From NCBI RefSeq assembly GCF_000764305.2, contig NW_025932998.1, positions 132,188 through 196,187 on the forward strand: 64,000 bases of DNA, in the 5' to 3' direction. A model generated the notes under the pieces. It did not search any database. It saw nothing but the letters and a program-made list of their open reading frames with translations, and was not told the origin of the DNA. The position numbers and the translations under genes were made by a program. Below, piece by piece: positions 13,721-34,820 of the stretch (position 1 is the stretch's first letter; each line of letters starts with the position of its first letter). This DNA is from Hyalella azteca (taxonomy: Eukaryota; Arthropoda; Malacostraca; Amphipoda; Hyalellidae).

Positions 13721-15437
13721 CTGAAATTACCGTCAACAGGGGCTACTCGGGACGGGCGGGGCTACTCGGGACACTCCGACTGTCCCGAGTAGCAAAACTA
13801 ATTGGAATATTGCAAAACTAAATATAGTGGCATAAACGTCAACATTTTTCCTATCTATGTAGTATAAAGGAAGTTCAAAAATACTACATTCACTAGCTTT
13901 GGAAAATTCCTGAAAAAATTGGTGTAAAACGATATTTTGAAAAGTTACTTCTGCTAAGGTCTGTAGTAAAAAAAATATTCACCCTATTAAAAAATTTTAC
14001 TTACATAAAAGTTGCACCCAGGTGTCGGCTAGAAAACGTAATCGACAGATTTTACCTATCTCATTCCAAAAAAATGGCGGTTATTTCCGCATGGCGAGGC
14101 TACTTGGGACACCCCCCGGGGGCTATTCGGGACACCCCCAAAAGCACATTTACAGTAGAACCTCAGTTAGCAAAGGATCCAGTTAAGAAAAAAATTGATT
14201 AAAAACAAAGAATATTGATTACAGTTACCTCGCTGAGCAAAAAAAAGTTCACTTATCGAAAAATTTGTGCATCATCGGTCATCACAAAATTGTGCCAAGA
14301 ATGTCATATTTAGAATTGTGCGCCAGGCATCATAGAATGAAAAGTAATTGACCTAAACTATGATTTATTTCTTCAAAACATATTATGGTTGTCACTAAAA
14401 CATTCCTTTCAGTTTCAGGTATGTTTTTCACGATCTTTTTAGCACATTTTCTCATTTATGGAAAAAATGCACTATTGTGCTCGCCATGTCAGTCTGTCTG
14501 TCTGTCCGTCTGTGACCAAGTTTTTGTCGACGAGAAAATGCGCTTTCTGTCACTCACTGCAGTGAGAACTGAGTTATATTTTTTATAGTAAATTCACTTA
14601 ACCCAATTAAAATGGTGTGAAATTACAAGCCGTCCTGTAAGCTTACAGATACAGAAAAAATGCTGTAAGGCTGCTGATATGAAGCTTGCAGTGGACAAGG
14701 TTGTTGTAAATGCTCAATGGCATGTTCATGGATACGGTAATATCGCATTTAATACAGTAATATCCCATCAATAATAAGGTACCATCAACTGGGGTGGCTT
14801 TGGCCGCCGGGTGGCTTTGGCCGCCAGGTGACTTCGGCCGCCGCATTTTTTATTTTGTTTTGCAAACAAATGCTGGGTCATAAATGATGGCCAAAGTCAC
14901 TCAGGCGTTTATGACCTCGTTTATGACCCTGGCGTTTATGACCCCGGCGTTTACAACCCCGTTTTTGTTTGCAAAACAAAATAAAAAATGCAGCCAAAGT
15001 CACCCCAGTTGAGGGTAATTTGTGTTTATGGTAATATCATTTCAATAAAGGAAAAATGAGTAAAAATCACAGAAAATGTCATTTATTCTACCTCTACATC
15101 ATCTACAATGAAAGAGGAGGACTTCAGAGTACTGTTAATAATAAATGAGTACACTCTGCATGCTTCAAATATTTTAAAATGAAGTTTTATTCCAAGTGTC
15201 CCGAGTAGCCCCGTCGAACGGGGCTACTCGGGACACACTTTCTTTTTTGCTTCTGGCACCTTACGAATAGCATATGGAATTTTTTTGATGATGCCATTCG
15301 ATAGCCCTCACAAAGAGCTATAAAATGAGCCTAAACTTGTTTATGGAATGTTTCATCGTAAGAAGTTATTAACAGTTATTAACAAAAAAATGCTCAAAAC
15401 TGTCCCGAGTAGCCCCCCCGGTTGACGGTATTTTCAG
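13721..15437. mobile_element. 1.7-kb TIR element with GGCTACTCGGGAC repeats
   Basis: Ends are inverted repeats. The left end reads CTGAAATTACCGTCAACAGG then GGCTACTCGGGAC; the right end, reverse complemented, reads CTGAAAATACCGTCAACCGG then GGGGGCTACTCGGGAC. The motif GGCTACTCGGGAC or a one-base variant recurs inside in both orientations, including a tight inverted pair at about 15198-15235. No transposase is visible, so it is non-autonomous. It contains the smaller element at 14780-15017. Confidence 0.75.
14780..15017. mobile_element. 238-bp MITE nested in the 1.7-kb element
   Basis: Terminal inverted repeats TACCATCAACTGGGGTG (left) and, reverse complemented, TACCCTCAACTGGGGTGAC (right). 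The arms continue inward with GCATTTTTTATTTTGTTTTG in both. Its outermost bases, TACC(N)TCAAC(N)GGGG, match the ends of the larger host element, so both probably use one transposase family. I cannot name that family. Confidence 0.75.
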
Positions 15438-15724
15438 AGTAATTTTAAGCTAATATTTCAACATGTTACCCGCGTATTGGGCCATATGTGTTCCAACAGT
15501 AATATTCCACTGCTGCGTATTGGGACACCAGTGTACCAAAAGCAGTATTTTATGCCATTTTGACAAAACAAATATAACTTGAAATTTCGCACTTAAACTT
15601 TCTCTTTTAAAATATTAATGTTCACTCAAAAAGTGGATTATTAAGTAAAACAAATCAATAGACCACAATTTTATTCATAAATCTCCTTGAACAAACGATA
15701 AGTAACTAAAAATTCTGACTAATA
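15438..15724. other. Short spacer, nothing recognised
   Basis: AT-rich sequence between the TIR element and the decamer minisatellite; no gene or repeat signature seen. Confidence 0.4.
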
Positions 15725-15855
15725 ATTCCCTTCTATTCCCATCTATTCCCTTCTGTTCCCATCTATTCCCTTCTATTCACATCTATTCCCATCTATTCCC
15801 TTCTGTTCCCTTATAATCCCTTCTGTTCCCTTATATTTCCTTCTATTCTATTATG
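15725..15855. repeat. 10-bp minisatellite (TTCCCWTCTR)
   Basis: Thirteen or so decamers alternating TTCCCTTCTA, TTCCCATCTA and TTCCCTTCTG, degenerating at the right edge. Confidence 0.85.
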
Positions 15856-17200
15856 GTACATATAAGGCTCAATAAATACTTGGTACACCGGTGGTACAAT
15901 ACACAAGAACAACATGTGGTTTTTATTTGCTTGCGTAATGTACCACATGCGTCCCAACAATTTTATTGCAGCTATGCAAAGCTATGATGCCACAGAGCAG
16001 CACACACCTCCTCCTGTCACTGCCAATGGTGCCAAACTGAAGCAGCAACCACTGAAAGACTTCCACGATAAGGGAATACTGGGGAAATCTGGATATGCAG
16101 GGAATGTGTTAAATTGTATCCACTACACCATTGATATGTACTACTGTCATTTCCAAAGTTCAATTTCAAGTGTTGAAAAACCTTCACCAGCTTGATACTG
16201 AAAATTGTATCTTCAAAATGTTGCAATCCATCAAAATGTCATTTTGTAACTTGCTTTTTGATCTCCCAGCACCACCAAGAAATTTTGTTTGACTCATTGA
16301 AAAAAAAATAAGAAGATTATTAATAAAAACCATGCTCTGGTCTTCAATCAAACTTGCATAAAAGAAAAGCTTCTGCCAAACTACACCAATCTTATTATAT
16401 CTGCACAATATATTATGTAAAAGCATTGCCATCCATGTTTTAGAAATTGTAAACAGTTTCCCAAGTAAGATATCTGCTCAGCGCAATAAAGGTTGTGAGC
16501 TCACTAAAAAACCTGTGTATGTGGGCCTTGCATCCTCAGGCAGCAATTTTTCAAGTTCTGAACTCCTGTGGAAGTGATACATTATATTTCAAGAAAATTA
16601 GTAAATTCCATTATAAAATATAGATATTCCTCCCAAATCCACACTCATCTGACAGAGGGTAACTCCATGCAAGTATGAAAATTTATTACATCTGTGAAGG
16701 AAGTAAAATTTTCACTTGGGGTTGTAGGAAGGCATGGAATATATCTACCTTTTGAGCCACCACTAGAGCTTTCCATCATTTTTAGAGCCATGAGGTTCCT
16801 GCTTGACATATTACTTTCAATGTTATTGTTAACAAAATTGTACGATTAGGTGGCAAAATTATAAATTTTTTGAAATTTTGTCACTTTGAAGTCATAACAT
16901 TTTCCAAATTCCAATACTGTTTGTGGGCATGTGACATTCCTAGATCATAGATTATAGTTCCAATATGTCTTATGTGCAGGATTTTAAATTTCATTTAATA
17001 TGGCACCATGTTTGGTACTGTATACTCATATAGTTGTATTTATTCTTTGAATCAAGTCAGCCTGCATAACAAAATTTTTCAAAAATTTAATCAAAAAAGA
17101 AAAGACAAATTTTGGTTATACAAAATTTTATACATTATTGATAATCCAGCCAGCTTTCCAAACAAACATTACAAATGCAGTTTATTATAAGTTTACAATA
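15856..17200. other. Intergenic, no gene seen
   Basis: AT-rich. The longest open frames (for example 93 codons from 15914) show no recognisable domain or splice context. Confidence 0.4.
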
Positions 17201-17207
17201 CTTAGTT

Positions 17208-17695
17208 TAAGGGGACCGGCTACCCTCCGGAAAAACTTCTACAGTTATTATCCGATTATCATGAAACTTCACATACATACGTAAAAGGTAAAAAGAAAAA
17301 CATTTTGCTCCTATGTATTATTCAAAAAAATTTATAGAAAACGTGAAATTCATAGAAAACAGCTAAAAAGGGGTACTTCAGAAAATCTATCTCCTCCCAC
17401 AAATATCATCCTACAACATCAAGACACATATCATTCGATTCGTAAAGACCATATCTATCGACTCTAACATCGCTTTTTTCATTTTCCACCTAGTTTTTTT
17501 ATGACGTTTTTTCCCATTTTTTACATTTTTCACCCCTCCCCTCCCATTCTTCCCCATATAAAAAACGAACCAGACAAAAATTAAAAAAAGTGATGTTAGA
17601 GTCGATAGGTATGGTCTTTACGAATCGAATGGTATATGTCTCATTGCTGTAGCTTGAAAACTGTACGAGGAGATAGGTTTTCCGTGACAGTAGGT
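17208..17695. mobile_element. Fold-back repeat element with roughly 110-bp arms
   Basis: Imperfect inverted arms at about 17368-17480 and 17575-17690; the best-conserved core is ATTCGATTCGTAAAGACCAT near 17432 and its complement near 17610. The left side starts TTAAGGGGACCGGCTACC, suggesting insertion at TTAA. I could not find the matching right terminus, so the class is open. Confidence 0.6.
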
Positions 17696-19357
17696 TGAAC
17701 TTTTCAAACTTTTCAGGACGGCGCGACAAAGTCCCGTGCGCCTCGAAATAGGCACTCAATGTAGCATGGATACCAAACTACAGGCTTCTGTAGCTTAATC
17801 CACTCAAGGNAACGGTAAAGCAATGCGGATTGCGTAAGTTGAAAATTTTATGAAATGACATGTTTGCGAAGTGCAAACCGCGATTTTTTAATCGAACAAA
17901 AATTTATGACATTCGAGTCGCGAGATTTCATACCTACTGAAATTATATGATATTAGAGCCGCGATATTTCAGACAAAAATAGGACTTTTCCAGACTAGTT
18001 TGTAGGTAGTTATTATCAGGGGTGATGCAACCCTAAAAGTTTAGTTATAACCAGACAGTCAGACTTAAACTAGTAATGAATGATTTTCATGGATACCTAT
18101 GCAGCAAGTAGAGGGCAGTATTTAGGTATTTGCTTAGTGGCTGCTTATACCTAGTTATGCGTCATTGACTATTTAACGCTAGTAATACCAATTACCAACT
18201 ACTTGACCACTGGTACCTACTTACTTGCTAATAAAAGTTCATGATTGAGCTGTAAAATAAATAAAAAAGCCATTTAAGCTTGAAATTTTTTATTTGATGT
18301 TAACCAACAACATACCTGAAAATTTAATGATAATACAGGTCGTAAATCAAAGACAGCTGAGTTGAGCCGTCTGTTGTCAGTCTTCCTACCTACTTCCTGT
18401 ACGGATTAAAACGGAGTATCAGTGCCTATTTAGTAAAATGTCAAAAAAATTTGATCACTACCGACTCTAAAAAATTACATTTAATTTATGTTTCAGCTTC
18501 ACAGATAGTTGTAAGAATTATCTTAAGTTCCCTCAAAAACATTAGTTCGCATTCATTGAAACTACAGGAACGATATTCTCACTCCGAACAAAATATCAAC
18601 AATGACGAACCACCCCTTCTGTTCAGATCTCACAGCATATGATTATTTTAATTGACATTAAACGATCAAATTTGTTTTTCAGATAATGAAAAAATTTCTT
18701 TTGGCGTAATGTTTTTCATAATTATCAATAAAGGTTCAAACGTGACGTTTTAAATACAAAAATATCTGCAACTTTTGCACTAGTTTATGTGTAACCTTAC
18801 GCGAGCAATAGAGTCCAGTACTACAAAATTGTATCAATTGAAGTTGGAACTCAAACATCTGTGCTTGAACCCATTCCTGGTGAATAAAAATTTGTCAACG
18901 GCTATAATGCTTTTCTTTCATGTAGGTTAGACTCATTGATTGGTTTTAAAATGCCTTGGACATTGGACATTGACAGAATTTAGGTAGGACCTAATATTTA
19001 ATTTATTTAAAACGGGAAGCTGAGCGAAAAATTTTTACCGTGCTGTTTATTGTCAAACTTGCACCCAATTCAACAGTTGTATGTTGGTAAAAAACTAAAA
19101 TATCGTCAAACAAATTTCTTGTAAGTACAAAATTATATCCTCTATTAATCAGCCGTTTCTTAAAACATCATGTGCTACAAGCATAGTATAGCGGTGTCAG
19201 CGTTAACTAACCGTCAGACTTATCGCACATTTCTAATTTCGCATAATATTCAGTTTGTTGCTGTCTCAAACTTGCAACTATATGGTTTAATTTTTCTGCG
19301 ATAAACTGCTCGGCTACTTTGCCGATTCGACCAGAACTATCGCAGATAGCTGGGATC
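17696..19357. other. Intergenic, no gene seen; one unresolved base
   Basis: AT-rich. Contains the only ambiguous base of the window (N at 17810). No coding or RNA gene recognised. Confidence 0.4.
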
Positions 19358-19411
19358 GAACCCAGAACGCACTGCTCCAATTTTGAACCCAGAACGCACT
19401 GCTCCAATTTA
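19358..19411. repeat. 27-bp tandem duplication
   Basis: GAACCCAGAACGCACTGCTC plus CAATTT occurs twice with a 27-bp period. On the minus strand, just beside it, CTGGGTTCGATCCCAG resembles a tRNA T-arm or B box, so it may be part of a tRNA-derived SINE. Confidence 0.8.
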
Positions 19412-19431
19412 GGTGCTCAGCAGAGCTGTAG

Positions 19432-20646
19432 AGGCCGGTCCACACGCTCAGTTTTACACAAAGATTTGTCTGCGCAGTTCTAATCGTTGCAGTTAAAACG
19501 TTGCGTGTGGACGGGAAAACTGCGCAGTTGCATCGAAATCTGAGCTACAGATCGTAGATTTCGATGAAATGCGCAGATAAGTCGGAACGTGTAGACGGTA
19601 GCACAGTTTTCCGATTCAATTTGTGCTCAGTTTCAATGATTCTGGCGACGATGGTGGACTTTCGGTAATGTTCTCGGGAATTTATTGCTCTTCTATACAA
19701 AATTTTTTCTTGCATTTGGCGAGCAAAATTTAAGGACTATAGTTACAGGGACAAAAAAGGTGGAAAGCTACGAGGGCTTAGAAGAAAAATTCAAAGAAGT
19801 CGATGAAAGCGCAAACAGAGAAACAGCAGTAAAATAAGTTGAGGAGCATTTACCGTAAATAATTGGGAATAAATAAAAAACTATCCCATCTGGACCTGAA
19901 GAAGAAGACATCTACAAACCATCTCTCTTGTATTTTGATTCCTCGTATTCCCTAAATGAACCAATCTCTTTTTTAACAAGGCACAATGCCAAAATTTATC
20001 AAAATACTGCCTTCTTCATGGCACGTCTCGGACAAATTTACGGCCGGACTCGCGGCCGGTCCCCCCAAATTCGGTGAGCATGGAATATCTCCCAAAGTAA
20101 TGAACGTAGCTCGATAAAATTTGGTACACGTATTCATTAGGACCTAACGGTGATGTTTAGCACGTGACAATTTTTTTTCGATTTTGCCTTCGTTTGCGAG
20201 TTATACGACTTTATCTAATCTGAAAAAATTTCACGAGCTAAACATCGCCGTTGGGAGGTTAGGTTTCTATATTCAAAGTTTCGTTCAAATCTGTACAGTA
20301 GTTCTCACGTATCGTCATATGATATAATTCACGAATGAAGGTGAAATTCTAAAAATATTCACGAGCTAAACATCACCGGTAAATCCTAATGAATACGTGT
20401 GCCAAGTTTTATCAAGCTACGATAATTACTTTGGGAGATATTCCTTGCTCACGAATTTGGGGAGACCGGCCGCAAGTCCGGCCGTAAATTTATCCGAGAC
20501 GTCTCCATGGCGAGATCGCGCGATACTGAGCAAACTACACAGATCAGTCGGCACCGCGTGGACGCTCTAAAAATTGCAACGATTTCATTCCGACTTAAAA
20601 CTGCGCAGACAAATCGTAGTGTAAAACTGAGCGTGTGGACCGGCCT
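19432..20646. mobile_element. 1.2-kb TIR element, AGGCCGGTCCACACGCTCAG ends
   Basis: Left end AGGCCGGTCCACACGCTCAG followed by TTTTACAC; the right end, reverse complemented, is the same, and similarity runs about 55 bp inward (GATTTGTCTGCGCAGTT in both). Subterminal copies of the GCGTGTGGACGG motif follow. No transposase frame is present. A second inverted-repeat unit sits inside at 20017-20510. Confidence 0.75.
20017..20510. mobile_element. Inner inverted-repeat element (about 150-bp arms)
   Basis: Arms of about 150 bp start CATGG...CGTCTCGGACAAATTTACGG on the left and read nearly the same from the right (CATGGAGACGTCTCGGATAA). Shared blocks include AATATCTCCCAAAGTAAT and ACACGTATTCATTAGGA. 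It is nested in the 19432-20646 element or forms its core. Confidence 0.75.
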
Positions 20647-22770
20647 TAACCACCGGACCACAAAGCCAAATTTGAAGTCCCCACCTTGTTGGAGTACGGT
20701 TCAAAGTTACTTCTGCTTTTCATATCCGTTTAAAATTTTAAGATTGTGTTCGTATGTACTTTGTTTATGTCGATCCATTTAATGTCGGATGAAAGGAACT
20801 GCATTGCGTGAATATCACAAGGAAAGGCTAAACAACGCAGGCTATGATTTTTCACTCCGTTGTGCTTTAAGTGAAGATAATTCAAAAATTTGTTAGAGAG
20901 CCAATTCTGTTCTCAGCTTGTATTAGAGTGCTGAACATTTTTGTACAAGGTTTCGCATTAGTTTTAGTACTCAAATGAATTAATTTGGTCCGTATAATGA
21001 CAATCGTGTTTAAGGGAATGCCATGAGCGTGAAACACACTTCAAAAATGAAAATAGTTCAAAAAATAAATAGGATAATTTTCAGAATTTCTGCCTATTCA
21101 TGGCTGTAGTCAAATAGAATTCCTGGCAATCTGCTGTGTGCCTATTCTTCAAAGCACCGCATCTACTTCTCATCTAATGACACTCTCAAGAGGAAAAACA
21201 AACGTGTATTATAGGTAAAAAATATTTAACATTTTAAAAAGCTGTACAACAAACGCATCATCAACAGATGTATGAAAAGGAAGACTTAAAATCATAAAGG
21301 TCCATCTGAGAAAGATAACAACATGCCATCCTCTTCTCCATAATCAAGCTAGTAATTACTAATTAGTACCTTCAGCACGCGGTAAATTTAAGCAAAGATA
21401 TCTAAAAATCGGGTATAACAAAATACAAGTGGAATGGCCAACCAATTCGAACAAAAACTATCAATAATATAAAATCTCATGAACTCAATAATATTATGGA
21501 ACAAAAAATGTGGTGAGATTTACATCTTTTTCATTACCGAATCCCTCAGAGAGTGTAATTATCCGTGAAATTTACCTGCCATGTTTGATTACGAGTTTGA
21601 TTTTGGGTTGTCATGAATAAAACAAAATATGGTTTAAACGCTTCATTTGTGAAAGAACTCTCTCTCAATGGCAGGAAGTAGAAATGAATTTAGATGAGGC
21701 AATAAGTATTAAATAACAAAGACTAAAAACAAATGCAGAGTTACCTCTTAGTGCCCAAGTGTTCACACTCAAATAAAACAATCAACAGACTTGACGAAGG
21801 AGTTAGTATCCAATGCCATTTCATAATCAACGTTGAACAGAAGTTGTTCATAATACTATAGCCCTGAAATAAATAGAGGCATGCCACATTCAATCTAAAG
21901 TTATCTGCTGAAGAAATAATTATGCAACAAAGAAAATAAAATCATAAGTTGTGAACTCAAGTCTCAATGGTAACACCCTAAATTGTAGCACAAAATGCAT
22001 TGCAATGATAACGATGAAATATAATGGAATTGAAATGCGAGTTCTAACTTTTGTTAGGCATTCGTGCTTTATGAGGAACCAATAAAATTCGTTCGATTTA
22101 CATGAATAGACAAAAAATCGAAATTCCAATGAAGAGTTTTCAATGGAATTTTATATGGGAGTAACTTCCTGTAGTGAAGTTGGAAATGCGAGATTCAAGT
22201 TATCTATAACAGCACGAAATAAATAAAATAAATAGTCGAGACACCATGTAATGGAATCATCATTAATTAAAAATGCGGTAACTATCTAGAACGCTATGAA
22301 TTCTACTGCATATTTACATTTTCTTGTAAATTTTTTCTGGCTTCAAATGAGTGCAAGCCAGCTTACAATCTATCTTCCTGATTCAACACATAAATTAAAT
22401 AAATAGCACATAACAAAGTTGATCCATCTAAAATCAGTAACAATAAATAAAAAATGGATAATAAGATTGGCAATAGAGGATGAAAAAGGAGGAAGACTCT
22501 TAGATGATTTTTAGGTCTAATATAAGTTGTTATCCAGCAGTTATTACCGAGGGGACAGTATCTCAATAGCTCCATTGATTAGGGTTATATTATAATATAA
22601 ATAAATAAACGAAAAGTTAAAACAAAATTTCTGACAGGCAAGGATTGACCGGCTAGTAAAACAAGTGAAGGTTAACGCCATGCCATAGCCGGTAGGAATT
22701 GCCTGAGTTATTATTTTTTACCAAACTTTATCACTTCTTCTAACATGTTGCTAATATCAACAACTTGGTG
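20647..22770. other. Intergenic, 3' of the protease gene
   Basis: AT-rich, with no recognisable gene. Probably includes the protease 3'UTR at its right end. Confidence 0.4.
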
Positions 22771-30357
<7,587 letters not shown>

Positions 30358-33300
30358 TTTGTGCTCAGAAATGTTACGTGTCGTAGCCGGTGAAAGACGA
30401 GATCTTATTTTATTCGGAAATACTATCGAACTCTTTGAATAAGCCTGAAAGCTATGTTTGCAGAATGACCCGATATAAAATATTATGGCCTGTCAGCAAC
30501 GGAGAGAATGGCACGGTTTTGAGCTTGTTTGTGTAGATTTAAATGAAAATATCACTTCATTATTTAGTTATGTGTCGATCAAGGGATTTAGATGAAACAA
30601 CTGGGTTCACTTGGAGACAGTCGGCAGATTTTTCTTCCGCGACTTTCCGTATCTTCATCTCATGGTTACTTTTGCACTTCTGAAAAAAAGTAGATCACAG
30701 AATTAGAGTACTATATCAACTGAAACAAGCTATACACACTATGACTTGCTTAAAATATGAGTATTGATAAGCACTAAAAGTACTCTGCCGGATTCTAACT
30801 TAATTTTATAAATTCAATCCTGCAGACAATGATCATTCCTTGTAGGTATTGATGGAGGACAGGTTTCATTTCGAAAGTAGAAAATATTCGTTCAAAGGAA
30901 GGCTTCTTTCAATTTAAAACAGGTTTATGAATTAAAGTATATCATCCCTTTATGTTTAAATAATTCAGCCTGCAACATTTCTCGTGTATATAATGGGACA
31001 ACAAGTTTTAACGCTTTAACTAGCTACCTCGATATTAGTGGTGACGCAGAATTGAGTAAATTGACTAATATCAAATAGTGCAAATAGTTTAACGGAAAGA
31101 AATTCGAGGCGCTGATGGAGCGCAAAGCGTGCGACGTTCTGACCATCACTGAAGATTAGCAGTGACCCATATAACACGCCAGGCCGCCTGCACCATGTGA
31201 TGCAAAAGAAAGTCTCGCGACGCGCTCACTGGTCTGACCTCCCAAATAACTTTAACGTCCTATATAGTTATAAAGACACACTTGGTTTCATAAATTGCAT
31301 AGTAAAATTAGCCATAAAATGTGAATCAACAACCAAATGCACATCTATAAATTGGGTCCCCGATAGGATCGTGTCCTAAGCTAGCGTAATTCAATTTATT
31401 ACTGGAACCACTTTCCTAAACTTTGCTTAGCTTTTACGGTCAAAATTGAATGAGCGTGCACAAATTGGAGCCGGGGGGTTCCAATACGATTTCATGTGTC
31501 ATCTTCGTGATCATGGTATTATAAATAGCAAGTAAATTGGAAATGATTAGAAAAATAATCATCGTCAGCCCCTAAGTGATTTGGGCAAGATAAGATATAA
31601 CTTAGTTCCTCCAACACTGCGGTCAACATTCCGCGGAATATTGACCCCGGTGCGGCAGGACTTGATGGTACCGAAGCTTTCACTGCCTCATGACCGAAGT
31701 AACTTCTGCAAGCTTCCTTGTATGAAGTTGGGGCTCAAGCTAGGAGCGTTGAGGTCAGTGGGACGTGTCTCCCCCGAATGTGGTATCCGGTACACGACGC
31801 TCAACCCCGTAGCTCGCCGCGCCGTCCGCAGTCCCGGCTAAAAATGTGTGTCATGCAGGGTTAAAGCTTCGGCCCGTGGCTCCACAGTCGTGACTCATTG
31901 TAGACTCTTACTTCTGTCTAGCCGATGAGGTATGAGTTTCGCCGAGAGAAGAAAAGGTGCAATCATTTTTTCCACTCAGCATTTTAAGTCTTATGAGTTG
32001 TTTCCTACCGATGCACAGCAGTTGTAGAGCTTTGGCATCCGGCGAGCGTTTGAAACAACTCGGAACAGGGGGAAAATTTCTTAATTAATTAAATTTAAGC
32101 GAAAATTCCGTCCTTAAGTCGAAAACGAGGTGGAAAATCTCCGTAAGTGATGACCTCATTTTTCCCTAATCCTGGGTCGACCTCAATTAAGCCCTGCCTC
32201 AATTAAGCGACGAAATGTTATAATGTAAACTTTGTTTTATGAACTTAACGAGTGCCATAGAAGTAAAACAAAATATTTCTTAAATTGTATTAATATTGAT
32301 CGAAAGTTCGTAATCTTGGAAAACCAATGCTTCCTTCTGTAGCTATGCATATAAATCTAAATTCCTTGTGTTCTTAATATGCACAATCAAGTGCGTACGT
32401 AATTCAAGAGCATTATCCACGATTTTTTCAATAAAGTTTCAAAACTCGGTCAACCAGTGGAAAAAAAAGCATGTAAACCGCAAGCGGTAATCAAAAGGCA
32501 AATTATCAGCAACGGTTTCATCAACACTCGCGACTATAACTCATCACGGTCAACGGTTCATCTGCAACCGCAGTAATTGAGGCTCGCCTAGAAAACAAAC
32601 TATTACACACTCAATTTCTAACAATAAGTCCCCGATATATGAAGTAAGACATATTATGCTGATATAAACTTTAGAATAAAACGAATGAAATCATAACTTT
32701 TATGCAATTAGGGCGATCGAAGTTGGAGTTATAAAGTTGTTGCATTTTCTGTATCATTGCCCCGACGTTGGGAACTCATGGCAAGCAGAAACCGCTGAGC
32801 TGACCTGCAGCGCGGCAGCGATGTAACGGAGCTCTGGCACCTGCCACCAGCACTTAGTTTGTTCATCATTAAGCCTACACTCGAAGCACATTCATCCGGT
32901 GAAGTGGGCAATGCACCGTAGTGAAGCTCAACATATTTATTACTGAAACATTGGGACGGTGTACATGAGATATGAATTTTACTTAGGAAAAAAATCGTCA
33001 GTGTCACGTACAGTGCGGTAAATTTCAGTTTATTTCACTCACCAAAAAATGCGAATCAATGCTACAGAACCATGCAAACGGTGGTCTACATTATTGATTT
33101 GCCAGCCCAAAATTACGACTAAATCTAGCCCGACCCAAATTCCCCAGCAAGAAATCCACCATTAGAAAAACGCTTGTCACTTGTAAAGTTCGATCATGAA
33201 GCAATATTCCATAACTATTGCTGATGAATTTAAAGCATAATTCAGTTGCTTAAAATTCATCTCAGAAACAAATAATATTATTAATTCGAGCAGAGAAAGT

Positions 33301-34820
33301 TGAGGAGCCTGCTACACGTACGGCGCATTGCAAGGCCGCATGATGGAGTCAGGCAAGTGTAACGGTCTCGACTACATGACAACACTCTTTCCTGAGGCGG
33401 GCAATTATTCCTTCCCGGATTAACAGTTCCACTCATGCATTCCTACCGATGCCTTGAAGAATAGTAGAAACGTTGAACAGAATTATATAAACACATAGAA
33501 AGCTTGGCGTTTCATTCGATTTGATTACGAAATTCCAGTGCATCATCTAACTGAATAAAGTTTATTACCTTCCGAACTCAAATTTAACGCAAAGATTGTT
33601 CAAACTAACAGCACTGCCCTCAGAATCGTCTGCATGATCAATAAAAATGTTTACACCAACTGAAAAATTCATCAAGTTTGCGTATATACACACACTCAGT
33701 GCACAATGATAGCAAGGCCACTTATGTGACTCAGTGTCACATAATTTAAATCAAACTTTAGAAACTAAGTGGTATCCAACCCTCAGCTGCTGAGCATTAT
33801 TCGTACTAGAGACATTTCACTCTCTGAATAAATACAATAGAAGATATGGTAATTGCATATATTTAGGATTCGGGTAGTCGTTTCATGTAAATTCCTCACC
33901 AAGTGAATGCTTGAGTGAAAGTGAGCCTTCAAGTCGGGAAATCGTTAATGATTCATTATAGATTATGAGGTTTTCTCATAATTTTTGAAACAATTCGAAA
34001 ATATTGTACTTGTTGATAATTTAATTTCACTGCTAGTGAAGATAAACCTCTTCCAGATCTAGTGGGAGTATTGCTGTACATTGCCTAATGTAGCGCGCAT
34101 ATACATTAACATTTCTCTCCTCCTCCGCGTCTTGTATAGCAGGATCCGTGCTCTGCAATAGCTGGAATGAGAGAAAGCGGACGACACAACGTACGGCGTC
34201 ATCACTGAACTCTACCTCGGAGACGGTTCAGCTATGAGAATAAAACACAACCGAGTATTAAATTTTGTAGAGCGTAGTCAATTATTAAAAAAAATACTAC
34301 GTATAATTTAAATAGAAAATACAAGCAATATAGGAGTTTTTTCCTTTTTTCTATATCTCTGTGCTTGTTTCTCCAAACGATGAATGCATGACCGAAATAG
34401 GCAACACAACTCTTGCAGCACACAAATGATTGTATCAAATGTAAGCCTCTTTTAATCGAATTAAGTAAACAGAATATATCAACAGTAAAATGTATAAGTT
34501 AGTAAAGAAACACCGAGGAACATTTTAGGGCACCAACGATACACACGAAGCAACGTTCCACAGAAACGCCTTCACAGGTCCAAAATTTAATTGAATTAAA
34601 GAGTTTGAGTAGACAAAATAGTCTCATATCAGTGTATATGTTGCACCCATGAGGAGGTTGTGTCACAAAGTGGCACAAGATGCCGCCATGTTGCAGGTGC
34701 CCCGGGGCATGCGTTGGACCCGCTGCGCCACATCCCCTTGTCCCTGTGACCCAAATTCTGCCACTGCCACTCACAGCGCCCAGCGCTGGACCGTGCAACA
34801 CAGCTACACGATTGCCGTTT
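30358..34820. other. Upstream of protease gene, no gene seen
   Basis: Probably holds the protease promoter and any 5'UTR exon. A GC-richer patch near 31580-31850 has an 86-codon frame without recognisable features. No tRNA, rRNA or coding exon that I can defend. Confidence 0.4.

Noticed and set aside
15914..16195. Possible 93-codon gene (+)
   Set aside because: No recognisable motif and AT-rich context; chance ORF more likely.
17810..17810. Ambiguous base as an assembly gap
   Set aside because: A single N is noted, but the flanking sequence is continuous; no evidence for a larger gap.
31581..31841. Possible 86-codon gene (+)
   Set aside because: GC-richer patch only; the sequence shows no domain and no initiation or splice evidence.
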